Assembly: GCA_963848825.1 (NCBI GenBank)
Contig: CAWKFA010000008.1
Span: forward strand, 248,001 to 312,000
Reading direction: 5' to 3'
DNA length: 64,000 bases
DNA from: CAVVSQ01 sp963848825
Lineage (GTDB): Bacteria > Planctomycetota > Planctomycetia > Gemmatales > Gemmataceae
Below are positions 9,817 through 18,320 of the stretch, one piece after another; within the stretch, counting starts at the first letter, position 1, and each line of letters begins with the position of its first letter. The translations under genes and the position numbers were made by a program. The notes beneath the pieces were generated by a model. It was not told the origin of the DNA. It made no database searches and worked only from the letters and a program-made list of their open reading frames with translations.

Positions 9817-10281
9817 TCAAACCTCGAAGATACACTCAATTTCCACCGGAATATCATTGGGCAGGGCCGCCATGCCCACGGCGCGTGCGCGCCCGACGCC
9901 GGCATCTTCGCCGAAGACTTCCGCCATCAAATCCGAAAAGCCGTTGATTACCTGGGGATGCTCCAAAAAGTCCGGCGTGGAATTGACCATTCCCAGGGTT
10001 TTGATGACGCGTTTCACCTTGTCCAGCGAGCCAAGTACCTCGCGCACCGTGGCCAGGATATTGATGCCCACCAGGCGGGCCGAGGCTTTGCCCTGCTCGA
10101 CGGTCAATTTCGCGCCGAGTTTGCCAAGCATGGTCTTTTGCCCTTCGACCTTCGCCGGCCCATGCCCGGAGACGTAGAGCATGTTGCCCACTTGCACCGC
10201 GATCTTGTATTTCGCCATCGGCTTGGGCGGTACGGGCAAAGTAATATTCAACTCTTGCAGACGCGTTTCCGCGGTGGCCAT
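9817..10281 (-). CDS. RidA (YjgF/YER057c/UK114) family protein
   Basis: 154 residues, the longer chorismate-mutase-like RidA subgroup rather than the 128-residue enamine deaminase type. Family features include NMLYVSGHGPAK, the Gly-rich IGKLGAKLTVEQG-like helix entry, LVGINILATVRE, a MVNSTPDFLEHPQVINGFSDL stretch, and the C-terminal ARAVGMAALPND followed by PVEIECIFEV, which keeps the conserved Arg position. RidA members hydrolyse reactive enamine/imine intermediates, though this subgroup is less studied. The ATG at 10281 (MATAETRLQELN) follows GGAGAG; the open frame 66 bases further upstream lacks such a site. It converges with the receiver-like gene and is divergent from purC. Confidence 0.88.
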   Translation of the reverse strand: MATAETRLQELNITLPVPPKPMAKYKIAVQVGNMLYVSGHGPAKVEGQKTMLGKLGAKLTVEQGKASARLVGINILATVREVLGSLDKVKRVIKTLGMVNSTPDFLEHPQVINGFSDLMAEVFGEDAGVGRARAVGMAALPNDIPVEIECIFEV

Positions 10282-10427
10282 GGTGCTCTCCAAAAGGACA
10301 AATCTTGACTTCGAGATCAAAACGGAGCCAGAAAAAGGACAAGACAACTGGTCCCCGTGCTTTTTGAACCCAAGAACAATCTATAAAATGTCTCCTGGTG
10401 ATCCAGCAATCCAGATGGAAAAATGCC

Positions 10428-11312
10428 ATGCATCCGCCGCTTTTGCAAAGCCAGGTTTCCGGTTATCCGTGCCGCCACGGCAAGGTACGCGACGTTTATG
10501 ACCTCGGCGACCGCCTGGTCATTGTGGCCACCGATCGTATCAGTGCGTTCGACTGGGTCCTGCCCACCGGCATCCCGGACAAGGGCCGCATCTTGACGAG
10601 CATGAGCCTGTTCTGGTTTGATTTTCTCGGCATGCCCAATCATCTGATCAGTACCGATGTGAAAAAGATGCCTGGACCGTTCGCGGCGCAGGCCAGCGTG
10701 CTCGAGGGCCGGACCATGCTGGTTCACAAGGCGGAGGTGGTGCCGATCGAATGTGTTGTGCGCGGCTATCTGGCGGGTTCGGGCTGGAAGGAATACCGCA
10801 AGAGCGGCACGGTCTGCGGTTCCAAGGTGGCGCCTGGCCTGGTGGAGTGTCAGCAGCTGCCCGAGCCGATCTTTACGCCGTCCACCAAGGCTGAATCGGG
10901 TCATGACGAGAATATCTCGTTTGAAGAGATGATCAAAACCACGGGCAGCGCCCTGGGCAACGAACTCCGGCTACGCAGCATCGACATCTACCGCCGCGGC
11001 GCCGATTATGCGCGCGGGCGGGGCATTATCCTGGCGGACACCAAGTTCGAGTTCGGCCGGCTTCCTGGCGGGGATTTGATCCTGATCGATGAAGTGCTGA
11101 CGCCGGACAGCTCGCGCTTTTGGCCGCTCGATTCCTATCAGCCCGGCCGCAATCCCCCCTCCTACGACAAGCAATTCGTCCGCGACTGGCTGGAGACAAC
11201 AAGCTGGGACAAGAACAGCCCGCCGCCGGAACTGCCGGCAGAGGTCGTGGAGAAGACGCGTAATAAATATCTGGAAGCGCACGAACAGCTGACAGGAAAA
11301 AAGCTGGCGTGA
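10428..11312 (+). CDS. purC: Phosphoribosylaminoimidazole-succinocarboxamide synthase
   Basis: 294 residues. SAICAR synthase condenses CAIR with aspartate using ATP in purine synthesis. Landmarks are [26 protein letters not shown] (ATP-grasp nucleotide loop; Lys and Arg conserved), [27 protein letters not shown], the [18 protein letters not shown] motif, ADTKFEFG, and [14 protein letters not shown]. The length matches the long, eukaryote/bacteroidete-like form. The first in-frame ATG is at 10398, but the 10428 ATG (MHPPLLQSQ) is closer to the family start. No other purine gene is adjacent, which is common in planctomycetes. Confidence 0.96.
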   Translation: MHPPLLQSQVSGYPCRHGKVRDVYDLGDRLVIVATDRISAFDWVLPTGIPDKGRILTSMSLFWFDFLGMPNHLISTDVKKMPGPFAAQASVLEGRTMLVHKAEVVPIECVVRGYLAGSGWKEYRKSGTVCGSKVAPGLVECQQLPEPIFTPSTKAESGHDENISFEEMIKTTGSALGNELRLRSIDIYRRGADYARGRGIILADTKFEFGRLPGGDLILIDEVLTPDSSRFWPLDSYQPGRNPPSYDKQFVRDWLETTSWDKNSPPPELPAEVVEKTRNKYLEAHEQLTGKKLA

Positions 11313-11361
11313 AGCCCCACAGACTACCAGTGATCAGAAAACGCTAAGGTCCGGTTGGTGG

Positions 11362-11381
11362 GCCAGACATTCCTGTCTGGC
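11362..11381. terminator. Short perfect hairpin after purC
   Basis: GCCAGACA-TTCC-TGTCTGGC is an 8-bp perfect stem 50 bases after the purC stop. No T-run follows, so it is either a weak terminator or a copy of a small dispersed hairpin. The rest of 11313-11612 shows nothing I can name, only a CCCCCCGGGCCCCC-type GC block near 11494. Confidence 0.4.
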
Positions 11382-11612
11382 TGGCGAAGACCTAATGTCT
11401 TGCGAATGCTGGACTTGCTACATAAGGGACGCAGGAAAGCAGGACAAACACCAGCCACCCCAGAATACCCAGTGGGCCAACCGTATGTGTGGCCCCCCGG
11501 GCCCCCTGGGTATACAGAGAAAGGCGCCAACCGTCTTGCAGACAGGGCAGGCAAGCGTTGCAGGTGCGAAATTGGTAGTAAGCCAGGTCTTTGTACACGA
11601 GGGAAGCGGTAG

Positions 11613-12162
11613 CTATTTCTCGTCGTCGGTCGGAGCGGCGGATTTTTCAGGCGGTGGACCAATGAGGACGGCCACATAGGGCATCCCTTCCTCCGTCTTG
11701 GCTCTTTCGACTGCCGCAATTTCGCGGTTACCCGGTTCATCCGTCAGTCGAAACGGTCACCCCGGCAGGAAAGGGTACCCATCCGTCAAGGAGTACCTTG
11801 ATGCGGCCATTCGCCCGTTCAGGAATATCTCCGTCCACGGGACAACTCCACCGCTTATCGTCTAGGCGTCCATCCCACACCTGGGTGGATTCAAACCTTT
11901 TTTCAACAAGAGGCACCCACGCGGTCGCGGCGGTGAATTTGGACTGCCCGCGCTTCTTGAGCTCCTCCGCGATCCAGGACTCGACAATTGGTCGGTCCTT
12001 GTCACCGGTCGCCGGGTCGATGGGCAAGATGATCTTGACGTACACCTGGTTGGATTTTGGCAGGGCACCTTTCTTCGGTGTCGCCTTCTGCGCATTCACA
12101 GCAAAGGGAACCACAGCGAGCGCGCTGACGACGGCGATCGAGGCCAGAAAAAGTCGTGTCAT
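11613..12162 (-). CDS. Small secreted hypothetical protein, one frameshift
   Basis: About 183 residues. It starts MTRLFLASIAVVSALAVVPF, a clear signal peptide ending near VNAQ, with GGAGG eight bases upstream. The mature part is charged and soluble: KIILPIDPATGDKDRPIVES, then LKKRGQSKFTAATAWVPL and IKVLLDGWVPFPAGV. The main frame stops at 11737 shortly after VTVSTDG. A second frame continues the sense as RLTDEPGNREIAAVERAKTE, then PYVAVLIGPPPEKSAAP to a TAG at 11613. Joining them near 11750 gives a plausible single protein. No domain is recognised. The open frame extends far upstream of 12162 but that part overlaps hairpin repeats and is not thought to be coding. Confidence 0.6.
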
Positions 12163-12349
12163 AACGAACCTCCGTATGTGACGACGGTGGGCAGAACTCT
12201 CAGGATAAAGACGATCCGCACATCCCGACGGATTGCCACAGAAAGAGTATAATGAACACGTACATCCTATTTTGTCGTACCCGCAATGACACAGGTAGCA
12301 ATAACCGCCGTAGCCGCGTCTTGGGACATGCCTCGTCAACCGCCGGGTG

Positions 12350-12550
12350 CCATGCTCACGGTACTCCGTGAGCATGGGTGAGATGGAGCTATTCAGTAAA
12401 AGCCTATGCCAAAAGCCGGAAGATTGGCTTTGGTGCGGCGCGGCGGAGACGTTGGTTTGCGTGCCGGCCCCTTGTGCTTGGATTGGGATTCGTTGCCAAT
12501 GGTCCTTGGTTCCTGATGGCGCCATGCTTACGGAGTACCGTAAACATGGC
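12350..12550. repeat. Inverted pair of small hairpins (REP/BIME-like)
   Basis: The first hairpin, 12350-12377, has 12-base arms (CCATGCTCACGG / CCGTGAGCATGG) around TACT. The second, 12521-12550, has 13-base arms with one mismatch (GCCATGCTTACGG / CCGTAAACATGGC) around AGTA. The loops are reverse complements of each other, so the two units are in opposite orientation. They lie in the 606-base stretch 12163-12768 between two small minus-strand genes, which otherwise shows no credible gene. Confidence 0.75.
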
Positions 12551-12768
12551 ACCCCGCGGTCGCGTGCTTGCCGCTCTTCCATAGCTGACTCTGGAATACA
12601 TCCTCCGCAATCCCGGTCGTCCGAGGAAGCCGGCAACTTAGGTGGATTCACGCAGACGAAAACGGTCCGCGTCACCTTTTCCACCCCAACATTACTTGTT
12701 GATCTTGGCCTGAAGTTGCTAGGATTCGATTGCGAAATGCACCAGGCAGATTAATTGCCCAAGAATGT

Positions 12769-13164
12769 TTACTTGTTTACACGTTGCAGAAAATGGCTCA
12801 CTATGTCAAAAAAGGTTGCCGAGGATTCCCCACTCATTTGGCTATGTACTACTTTTCCTGCCTCGTTAAAGCAAATATTTATTGCCAATCCATTCCTCTT
12901 CCATTCTTTTTCTTCAACAGGAATTGCGGGTATCCATAAATTGGATGAAGCATAGATTCTTCTGTTATTTGTTGATGGTCCATAATCGCCGGGTGGAACA
13001 CCGAAAATATCTATTACTTCTTTTTCCGCCATCCCATTTTTTATTAATTCAAAGCTCTCCTCATTAATTCTATTTAAAGGAACAGTCAGCCAAAGAAAAC
13101 CACAGAAAATAACCAATCCAAGAAAGGTAATTACCGTCAGCAAAAACAGTGATCGTCTATTCAC
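12769..13164 (-). CDS. Membrane-anchored small protein with SmpA/OmlA-like motif
   Basis: 131 residues with one N-terminal membrane segment at about residues 7-28 (LFLLTVITFLGLVIFCGFLW). After it comes FELIKNGMAEKEVIDIFGVP, the signature of the SmpA/OmlA/BamE-like fold, in which a helix is followed by a GxP turn. A PPGDY follows, common in planctomycete paralogues. The rest (ASSNLWIPAIPVEEKEW, INICFNEAGKVVHSQ) is beta-rich as expected. The base composition is markedly AT-richer than the neighbours, suggesting recent acquisition or weak selection on codon use. Planctomycete members have no known function; BamE-like outer membrane assembly should not be assumed. Confidence 0.7.
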   Translation of the reverse strand: MNRRSLFLLTVITFLGLVIFCGFLWLTVPLNRINEESFELIKNGMAEKEVIDIFGVPPGDYGPSTNNRRIYASSNLWIPAIPVEEKEWKRNGLAINICFNEAGKVVHSQMSGESSATFFDIVSHFLQRVNK

Positions 13165-13214
13165 GGCGTTTGTACCATTGGCATTTTTGTATTAATCAGA
13201 ATATAGCTGTTTCA

Positions 13215-14105
13215 TTAGTGCGGCCGCGGGGCGAAGGATGACGCGGACCAGGTGAAGGAGCTGGTGGTCTGACTGCCAGCGCTGACGAGCAGCTTGTTGA
13301 CCTGTTCGACGGGGGGCAAAAAATCTGCTTGAATGATTAAGCCGGTTTCGGGATCGCGGTATTTCTTGGCCACTTCCCAGTTAGCCATCCAGCAAACCAG
13401 TTCGTAATCGCCGGCCGGTACCTTGTCGAGAACGAACTTGCCCGCGGCATCCGTTCTTGTGAAGTATGGGTGTTTTTCCACCAGCAAGTAGCCGCGCATC
13501 CAAAAGAAAAAAGCGCCGCTGCTGAGCTCTACCAGGCCAGGCTTGTCCAGAACGCGCTGGCCTGGCAAGTTCTGATCGGTGAAGGGCATGGAGAAAAACG
13601 CCGCGCCTCGTCCACGCAGCATGTGGAAATGGCCATCGGCGTTTGTCACCTCGATGCTTTCGCCACTGCGCACCCAGCCGACGTTCGCCACCGACTCGCC
13701 CTGGCGAATCAGCAGGTGCCGGTCGCGCTGCTCGACGTGAACCATGGGCTGGTCCCAGGGCCTGGATTTTTCGAGGTCAACGTGACGCAGAAATACCACG
13801 GCACCCTCGAGCGGCGCCTGTTCGCCGGTACGATCGTGGATGCGCGGTGCGTTGGGGTTTGGCTGGTCCTGGCGTACGTCGACCGGATAATCGCCCGGCA
13901 GACCGTAGATTTTAAAAGGCGCCACGTGGGGTGGGTCCCCCTCCCACATGGCCGTGCCGGTGATGGTGCCGGTTGCTTTTTGGTCGAAGGCCGCTCCGAG
14001 CATGGCTACCGCGGCGGAGGCGGGAGGTTTTTTCTCGGTTGCCGGCGTTTCGGCGCAGCCGCCCAGGAAAAGCAACAGGAGGAGGAAGCGATGGCGTCCG
14101 TGCAT
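13215..14105 (-). CDS. Lipoprotein with plastocyanin-like and carboxypeptidase regulatory-like regions
   Basis: 296 residues. A lipoprotein signal (LLLLFLGGC, Cys17) begins it. The middle part (DGPLEGAVVFLRHVD-like segment, VTNADGHFHMLRGRGA, LVELSSGAFFFWMRGYLLV) matches the planctomycete family often annotated as methylamine-utilisation or cupredoxin-like. Then HPYFTRTDAAGKFVLDKVPAGDYEL is a carboxypeptidase regulatory-like beta sandwich. In relatives the segment before WMRGYL usually carries Cys and His that could bind copper; here it reads SSGAFFFWM, so that ligand pair is missing and metal binding is doubtful. An envelope location is predicted; function unknown. Confidence 0.75.
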   Translation of the reverse strand: MHGRHRFLLLLLFLGGCAETPATEKKPPASAAVAMLGAAFDQKATGTITGTAMWEGDPPHVAPFKIYGLPGDYPVDVRQDQPNPNAPRIHDRTGEQAPLEGAVVFLRHVDLEKSRPWDQPMVHVEQRDRHLLIRQGESVANVGWVRSGESIEVTNADGHFHMLRGRGAAFFSMPFTDQNLPGQRVLDKPGLVELSSGAFFFWMRGYLLVEKHPYFTRTDAAGKFVLDKVPAGDYELVCWMANWEVAKKYRDPETGLIIQADFLPPVEQVNKLLVSAGSQTTSSFTWSASSFAPRPH

Positions 14106-14207
14106 GAGCGAACCTGATTTCGACCGGAAAAAGCGATTGAGAAGAATGTAGCGACGGGTGGCTTATTTTGGAAGTCGGAGTTGAGTCCGTTCGAAACCGA
14201 GCTGACG

Positions 14208-14696
14208 TTATTCAAACCAGTCGGGCGTCACGAGCCATTGCAGGACACCCAGACCCTTGCGGGCGCCGCTGCCGCAGACGATCATGGCGACACCCGCCTT
14301 GACCATCTCAAAGTGACCCTTGGGCGCTCCGATAAGCCAGCCTGCCCAGTGGGCGATGTGGGGTAGATGGCCCACGACCGCCACTTCCTCACCGCCGAGC
14401 CGGCGCAGGAACTTGGCCAGTTTGCGGGGTTTGGCGTCGGGGATCAAGGCCTCCGCGACTTGCACGTCGGGCCTATTGCCGTTCCAGGCCTCGAGCAGCA
14501 AATCGGTCGTTTGCTGCGCCCGGACATAGGGGCTGGTGACCACGCGGTCGAACGTAATGCCTTTGCGGTGCAGGGTTTTGCCGATCAGGCCGGACTGCGT
14601 TTCTCCCTTGGTGCTGAGCGGTCTGGCTGCATCGTCCGTGATCCCGCGCTCTCCCAGCGCCAGAGCGTCGGCATGGCGGATGAGGTACAGGTTCAT
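14208..14696 (-). CDS. sixA: SixA-type phosphohistidine phosphatase
   Basis: 162 residues of the histidine phosphatase superfamily, the short SixA type that removes phosphate from phosphohistidine in phosphorelay domains. The catalytic motif is near the start (LYLIRHADA; Arg7, His8). ITDDAARPLSTKGETQ follows, then the VVTSPYVRAQQTTDLL motif with conserved Arg, and the second histidine in EVAVVGHLPHIAHW. The start at 14696 follows AGGGGGAC. A much longer open frame runs upstream through the antisense strand of typA but is an artefact. The gene is divergent from typA with 153 bases between. Confidence 0.9.
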   Translation of the reverse strand: MNLYLIRHADALALGERGITDDAARPLSTKGETQSGLIGKTLHRKGITFDRVVTSPYVRAQQTTDLLLEAWNGNRPDVQVAEALIPDAKPRKLAKFLRRLGGEEVAVVGHLPHIAHWAGWLIGAPKGHFEMVKAGVAMIVCGSGARKGLGVLQWLVTPDWFE

Positions 14697-14849
14697 GGCC
14701 AAAGTCCCCCTGGTAAATGAAGAATTCATGCAAACCAAACAGTTCCCGCGATCTGACCTTTCTTTAATTGCCCCGAATTCTCTATAATACTTACCTCTCT
14801 CACCTCGGCCATGTGGCCATTTTATTTCCTTTGGATGAGACTTGCTCGA

Positions 14850-16685
14850 ATGAAGCGGAATGACATACGTAACGTTGCTATTATTGCTCACGTCGATCAT
14901 GGCAAAACCACCATGGTCGATCAAATGATGCGCCAGTCCGGCCAATTCAGACGGGAGGAACTCGATCGACTCGTGGGCGGCCAGCATGGCCTCATCCTCG
15001 ACTCCAACGACCTCGAAAAAGAGCGCGGCATAACCATCCTGGCCAAGAACATCGCCCTGAACCTCGGCGGCATCAAGGTCAATATCGTCGACACGCCCGG
15101 CCACGCCGACTTCGGCGGCGAGGTCGAACGCGTCCTTAAACTTGCCGACGGTTGCTTGCTCCTGGTGGATGCCGCCGAGGGGCCCTTGCCGCAGACGCGT
15201 TTTGTCCTGCGCAAAGCCTTCGAAAATGGGCTGCGGCCGATTGTGGTCATCAACAAGATCGATCGGCCGGACGCCCGGCCCGTGGAAGTTCTGAACGCCG
15301 TCTTCGACCTTTTCGTCGAACTCGATGCCGACGATGCCACGCTTGATTTTCCGGTGATCTACGCCGCCGGCCGGCAGGGCATTTCTACCCTGGACCTGGC
15401 CGTCCCCGCCAAGGACTTTCATCCCCTTTACGACCTCATCCTGGAAAAAGTGCCCGCGCCCGATGTCGATGTCGACGCGCCGCTGCAGCTCCTGGTTACC
15501 ACGCTCGACTATAGCGACTATGTCGGCCGCATCGCCATTGGCAAAATCTTCAATGGTAAGATCCACAAGGGCCAGCGCATTGCCATGCTCAAGCACGACG
15601 GCAAGCGCGTGGAGACCAGCATCAAGCAGCTGTATGTCTTCGACCGCCTCGGGCGCACCGAAGCCGACGAGGTCAGCGCCGGCGATATCTGCGCGGTCGT
15701 CGGCCTGGATGGCGTTGATATTGGCGACACGCTCTGCGACCTGGAAAACGCCGTCGCCTTGCCGCCGGTGCTGGTTGACGAACCGACCCTCGACATGATT
15801 TTCAGAATCAACGACAGTCCCTTCGCCGGGCAGGAGGGCACCTATGTCACCAGCCGCCAGCTGCGCGACCGCCTCATGAAGGAACTGCAATCCAACGTGG
15901 CCCTGCGCGTCGTTCCCAGCGAGGAGAGAAAGGACGAGTTTCACGTCTCGGGCCGCGGGCTCTTGCATTTATCGATTTTAATGGAGAACATGCGCCGCGA
16001 AGGTTTCGAGCTTTCGGTGGGCAAACCGCGCGTCATCAACAAAATGATCGACGGCAAGCCCCATGAGCCCATCGAATACCTGGTGATCGAAGTGCCCAAT
16101 AACCACGTGGGCTCGGTCATGGAACTGGTCGGCAATCGCCGGGCGGAATGCGTCAAGCTCGATTCCCGCGCCGAAATCACCCATATCGAGTTCACGATTC
16201 CGGCACGCGGCCTCATCGGCCTGCGGACCAGATTGCTCAATGCGACCAGCGGCCAGGCCATCCTGCATCACAATTTCTACGACTATCAACCCCTGCGCGG
16301 CAGCATCCCCGGCCGGCTCAACGGGGTGATGGTGTCGATGGAAACGGGCCGAACAACCGCCTATGCGCTGGACACCTTGCAGGAACGTGGCAACTTGTTC
16401 GTCGGCGCGGGCGAACAGGTCTACGAAGGTCAGATTGTCGCCGAGCATTGCCGGGACAACGATCTCCCGGTCAACGCTTGCCGTGAGAAAAAGCTGACGA
16501 ACATGCGCGCCTCCGGTTCGGACAAGAGCGTCATCCTCAAGCCGCCGCGTCAGATGACGCTGGAGCTGGCCCTCGAATATATCGAGGAGGACGAGCTTGT
16601 GGAAATCACGCCGTCCGCCATTCGGTTACGGAAGGGATACCTCAAGGAAGTGGACCGGAAACGCTTCGTGCGCTGCGCGCAGTAG
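14850..16685 (+). CDS. typA: Ribosome-associated translational GTPase TypA/BipA
   Basis: 611 residues, the usual TypA length. G motifs are all present: AHVDHGKTT (G1, residues 13-21), RGITI (switch I), [16 protein letters not shown] (G3) and [10 protein letters not shown] (G4). The EF-G-like domains follow ([18 protein letters not shown]), with [18 protein letters not shown] in domain III. The TypA-specific C-terminus includes [15 protein letters not shown] and the [18 protein letters not shown] segment. It acts at the ribosome in 50S assembly and stress adaptation. The 14850 ATG ([10 protein letters not shown]) fits the family start; an in-frame ATG at 14835 is possible. A TATAAT at 14783-14788 could be its -10 box, though no good -35 box is seen. 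Confidence 0.97.
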   Translation: MKRNDIRNVAIIAHVDHGKTTMVDQMMRQSGQFRREELDRLVGGQHGLILDSNDLEKERGITILAKNIALNLGGIKVNIVDTPGHADFGGEVERVLKLADGCLLLVDAAEGPLPQTRFVLRKAFENGLRPIVVINKIDRPDARPVEVLNAVFDLFVELDADDATLDFPVIYAAGRQGISTLDLAVPAKDFHPLYDLILEKVPAPDVDVDAPLQLLVTTLDYSDYVGRIAIGKIFNGKIHKGQRIAMLKHDGKRVETSIKQLYVFDRLGRTEADEVSAGDICAVVGLDGVDIGDTLCDLENAVALPPVLVDEPTLDMIFRINDSPFAGQEGTYVTSRQLRDRLMKELQSNVALRVVPSEERKDEFHVSGRGLLHLSILMENMRREGFELSVGKPRVINKMIDGKPHEPIEYLVIEVPNNHVGSVMELVGNRRAECVKLDSRAEITHIEFTIPARGLIGLRTRLLNATSGQAILHHNFYDYQPLRGSIPGRLNGVMVSMETGRTTAYALDTLQERGNLFVGAGEQVYEGQIVAEHCRDNDLPVNACREKKLTNMRASGSDKSVILKPPRQMTLELALEYIEEDELVEITPSAIRLRKGYLKEVDRKRFVRCAQ

Positions 16686-16817
16686 GCCCGGCGCTTGCCT
16701 ACCTCGATCGTCCTTGGCGCCAGGTCTCTCGACCTGCGCTCCGAGCATTGTCGCACAGTTTCAAATCGATGGCGTAGCCCGATTTCGCGCTGGGCGTGGC
16801 TAATAGTCTGGTTGCAG

Positions 16818-16925
16818 CTAAGCAGCCCGTTGAAAAAGGGGTCAGACCCCTTCAGCACCCTGCAAAAACGTTGAAAACTCTGTTCGCTTCAAGGGGGTCT
16901 GACCCCTTTTTCAACGGGCTGCTAG
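16818..16925. repeat. CTAG-ended palindromic intergenic element, copy 2
   Basis: 108 bp. The left end is CTA(A)GCAGCCCGTTGAAAAA with one inserted A, and the right end is TTTTTCAACGGGCTGCTAG. The GGGGTCAGACCCC and GGGGTCTGACCCC inner palindromes are intact. The core (GCAAAAACGTTGAAAACTCT...TTCAAG) is nearly identical to copy 3. It lies free in the 759-base stretch 16686-17444 after typA, not touching a gene. Confidence 0.93.
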
Positions 16926-17049
16926 GCGATTCGGGTGAGCTGAGGCCTTCTTTTTACTGGCAGGAGGCTAACCGCGTATCACCGTTAGTTTGTGCGTCGT
17001 AAGGTCCTGGTGACGCGGCGGCGGCTATGCAACGCAGTCCCGCCGCATA

Positions 17050-17097
17050 GCAAAATGGTATGCAAAATGGTATGCAAAATGGTATGCAAAATGGTAG
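17050..17097. repeat. Four tandem copies of a 12-bp unit
   Basis: The unit GCAAAATGGTAT occurs four times head to tail at 17050, 17062, 17074 and 17086, the last ending TAG instead of TAT. An inverted match, CATACCATTTT, lies at 17131-17141. The unit is a multiple of three, so it reads KMVC repeats in one frame, but the surrounding frame looks non-coding. From 17098 to 17444 I see nothing recognisable. Confidence 0.9.
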
Positions 17098-17444
17098 GCG
17101 TCGTGGCGGGGGGTGCCCGGTGCACGCATACATACCATTTTTACAGGCGAGTATCCTCAATGGCACCGGGCGCACGATGGTGTCGTAAAACATCTCCGGC
17201 ATGTCGGCCCTGGTCTGTGTACGGAATGCCAGCCAGTGGTCGGCCTAGTGGTCCAAAACCTCATCCCCCAGAATCGGTGGCCACACCCTTTCGCGCTTGC
17301 CATGTACGAAATGGTATTTTCAGTCCAGGTCTGCTGGTCGTTTCATCGTTTCTTTCGTTTCACGGCACCGCCAGGGGGGTGTGATGCAATGAAATGAAAC
17401 CCTTTTGGAGGGGCAACGTCCTGTTCGGCCCTGGCAGGTTGCTT

Positions 17445-18125
17445 TTAATCCTCGCGCCGCAATTTGTCGGCCCGCGCTTCATTCGTGATGAAGAGCACAT
17501 TGCCCATCCGCACGGACTTGAGGTTGGCCATCTCCGCCAGAATCCGCACCGTCGATTCCAGACCGGCGCCCTCCAGTTGCAGGCTCACCTTGGCGTCCGC
17601 CTCCCGGCCCAGGCGCGGATCGAAGATCAAATTGATCGCGGTATCGCGTGCCAGGTCCTTGAGGGCCGTATTGACCGGGGTATTGGTATAGCTCACGCTA
17701 ACGCGCTGCCGCATCTGCCGGCTCAGCGCGATCTCTTCGGTGGTAATCAGCACCGAATCTTCCAGAATGACAAAAGTGAGGTTGTAGGCGTTGAGCATAC
17801 GCTGCACGGCGGTGCGCAGCTTGCCGCTACGATCACTTTTCAACGTCACCACGAGCGGAACATCCGGCCCCAAGCCGACCTGATGGACCGCGAACTGGTC
17901 AAGGACCCAGTTCACCCTGGTTTTCTCGCGCAGGTGCTGCGTGACCTCCTGCAACGAGACACCGTTGTAGTCCAGTGTCAGCGGTTGATCGAGAAGCTGG
18001 CGAATTCTTTCCGCGGGGCCTGGTTCCACCGCAGCCGTCTGGCCCGAACCGCCAAAGACGGACGCATGCGACAGCGCCCACAGCATCAAGAGGGCTGACA
18101 ACCATACTCGCACCGATGACGACAT
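17445..18125 (-). CDS. Exported protein with secretin/TonB short N-terminal (STN)-like domains
   Basis: 226 residues. A signal peptide (VRVWLSALLMLWALSHASVF) is followed by two related alpha/beta modules. The first has TLDYNGVSLQEVTQHLREKT...VNWVLDQ and LRTAVQRMLNAYNLTFVI; the second has VSVSYTNTPVNTALKDLARD...INLIFDP and VRILAEMANLKSVRMGNVLFI. The pattern of beta strand, helix, 'VNxVxD' and 'N-L-x-xVxxx-x-VLxIT' is that of STN domains in secretins and TonB receptors. No secretin pore domain follows, and no type II or III secretion gene is nearby, so it may be a free periplasmic adaptor. The 18125 ATG follows AAGGAG. Confidence 0.75.
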   Translation of the reverse strand: MSSSVRVWLSALLMLWALSHASVFGGSGQTAAVEPGPAERIRQLLDQPLTLDYNGVSLQEVTQHLREKTRVNWVLDQFAVHQVGLGPDVPLVVTLKSDRSGKLRTAVQRMLNAYNLTFVILEDSVLITTEEIALSRQMRQRVSVSYTNTPVNTALKDLARDTAINLIFDPRLGREADAKVSLQLEGAGLESTVRILAEMANLKSVRMGNVLFITNEARADKLRRED

Positions 18126-18320
18126 GAGCGAACTCCTTGCCAGCGTAGGGGTACTGACCTCACAAGAGTTTACGCCCAATGCCCGCTACACGCAAGATGG
18201 CGCCGGCAGGCGCGGCGCGAACGCGCTATCGTTGAAAAACAAGCCGCTACATCGTAATAAACACACCAGACCTCGGCCTCGCGGAGGCCGGGACAATGAG
18301 ACCTGTCATGGGCCAAGCGC

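Noticed and set aside
12163..12684. N-terminal extension of the 11613-12162 protein
   Set aside because: The frame is open but runs through the hairpin repeats; a signal peptide and GGAGG site support the start at 12162.
14208..15968. 586-residue open frame on the minus strand over typA
   Set aside because: Only its last 162 residues (SixA, from 14696) show a family; the rest is the reverse complement of typA.
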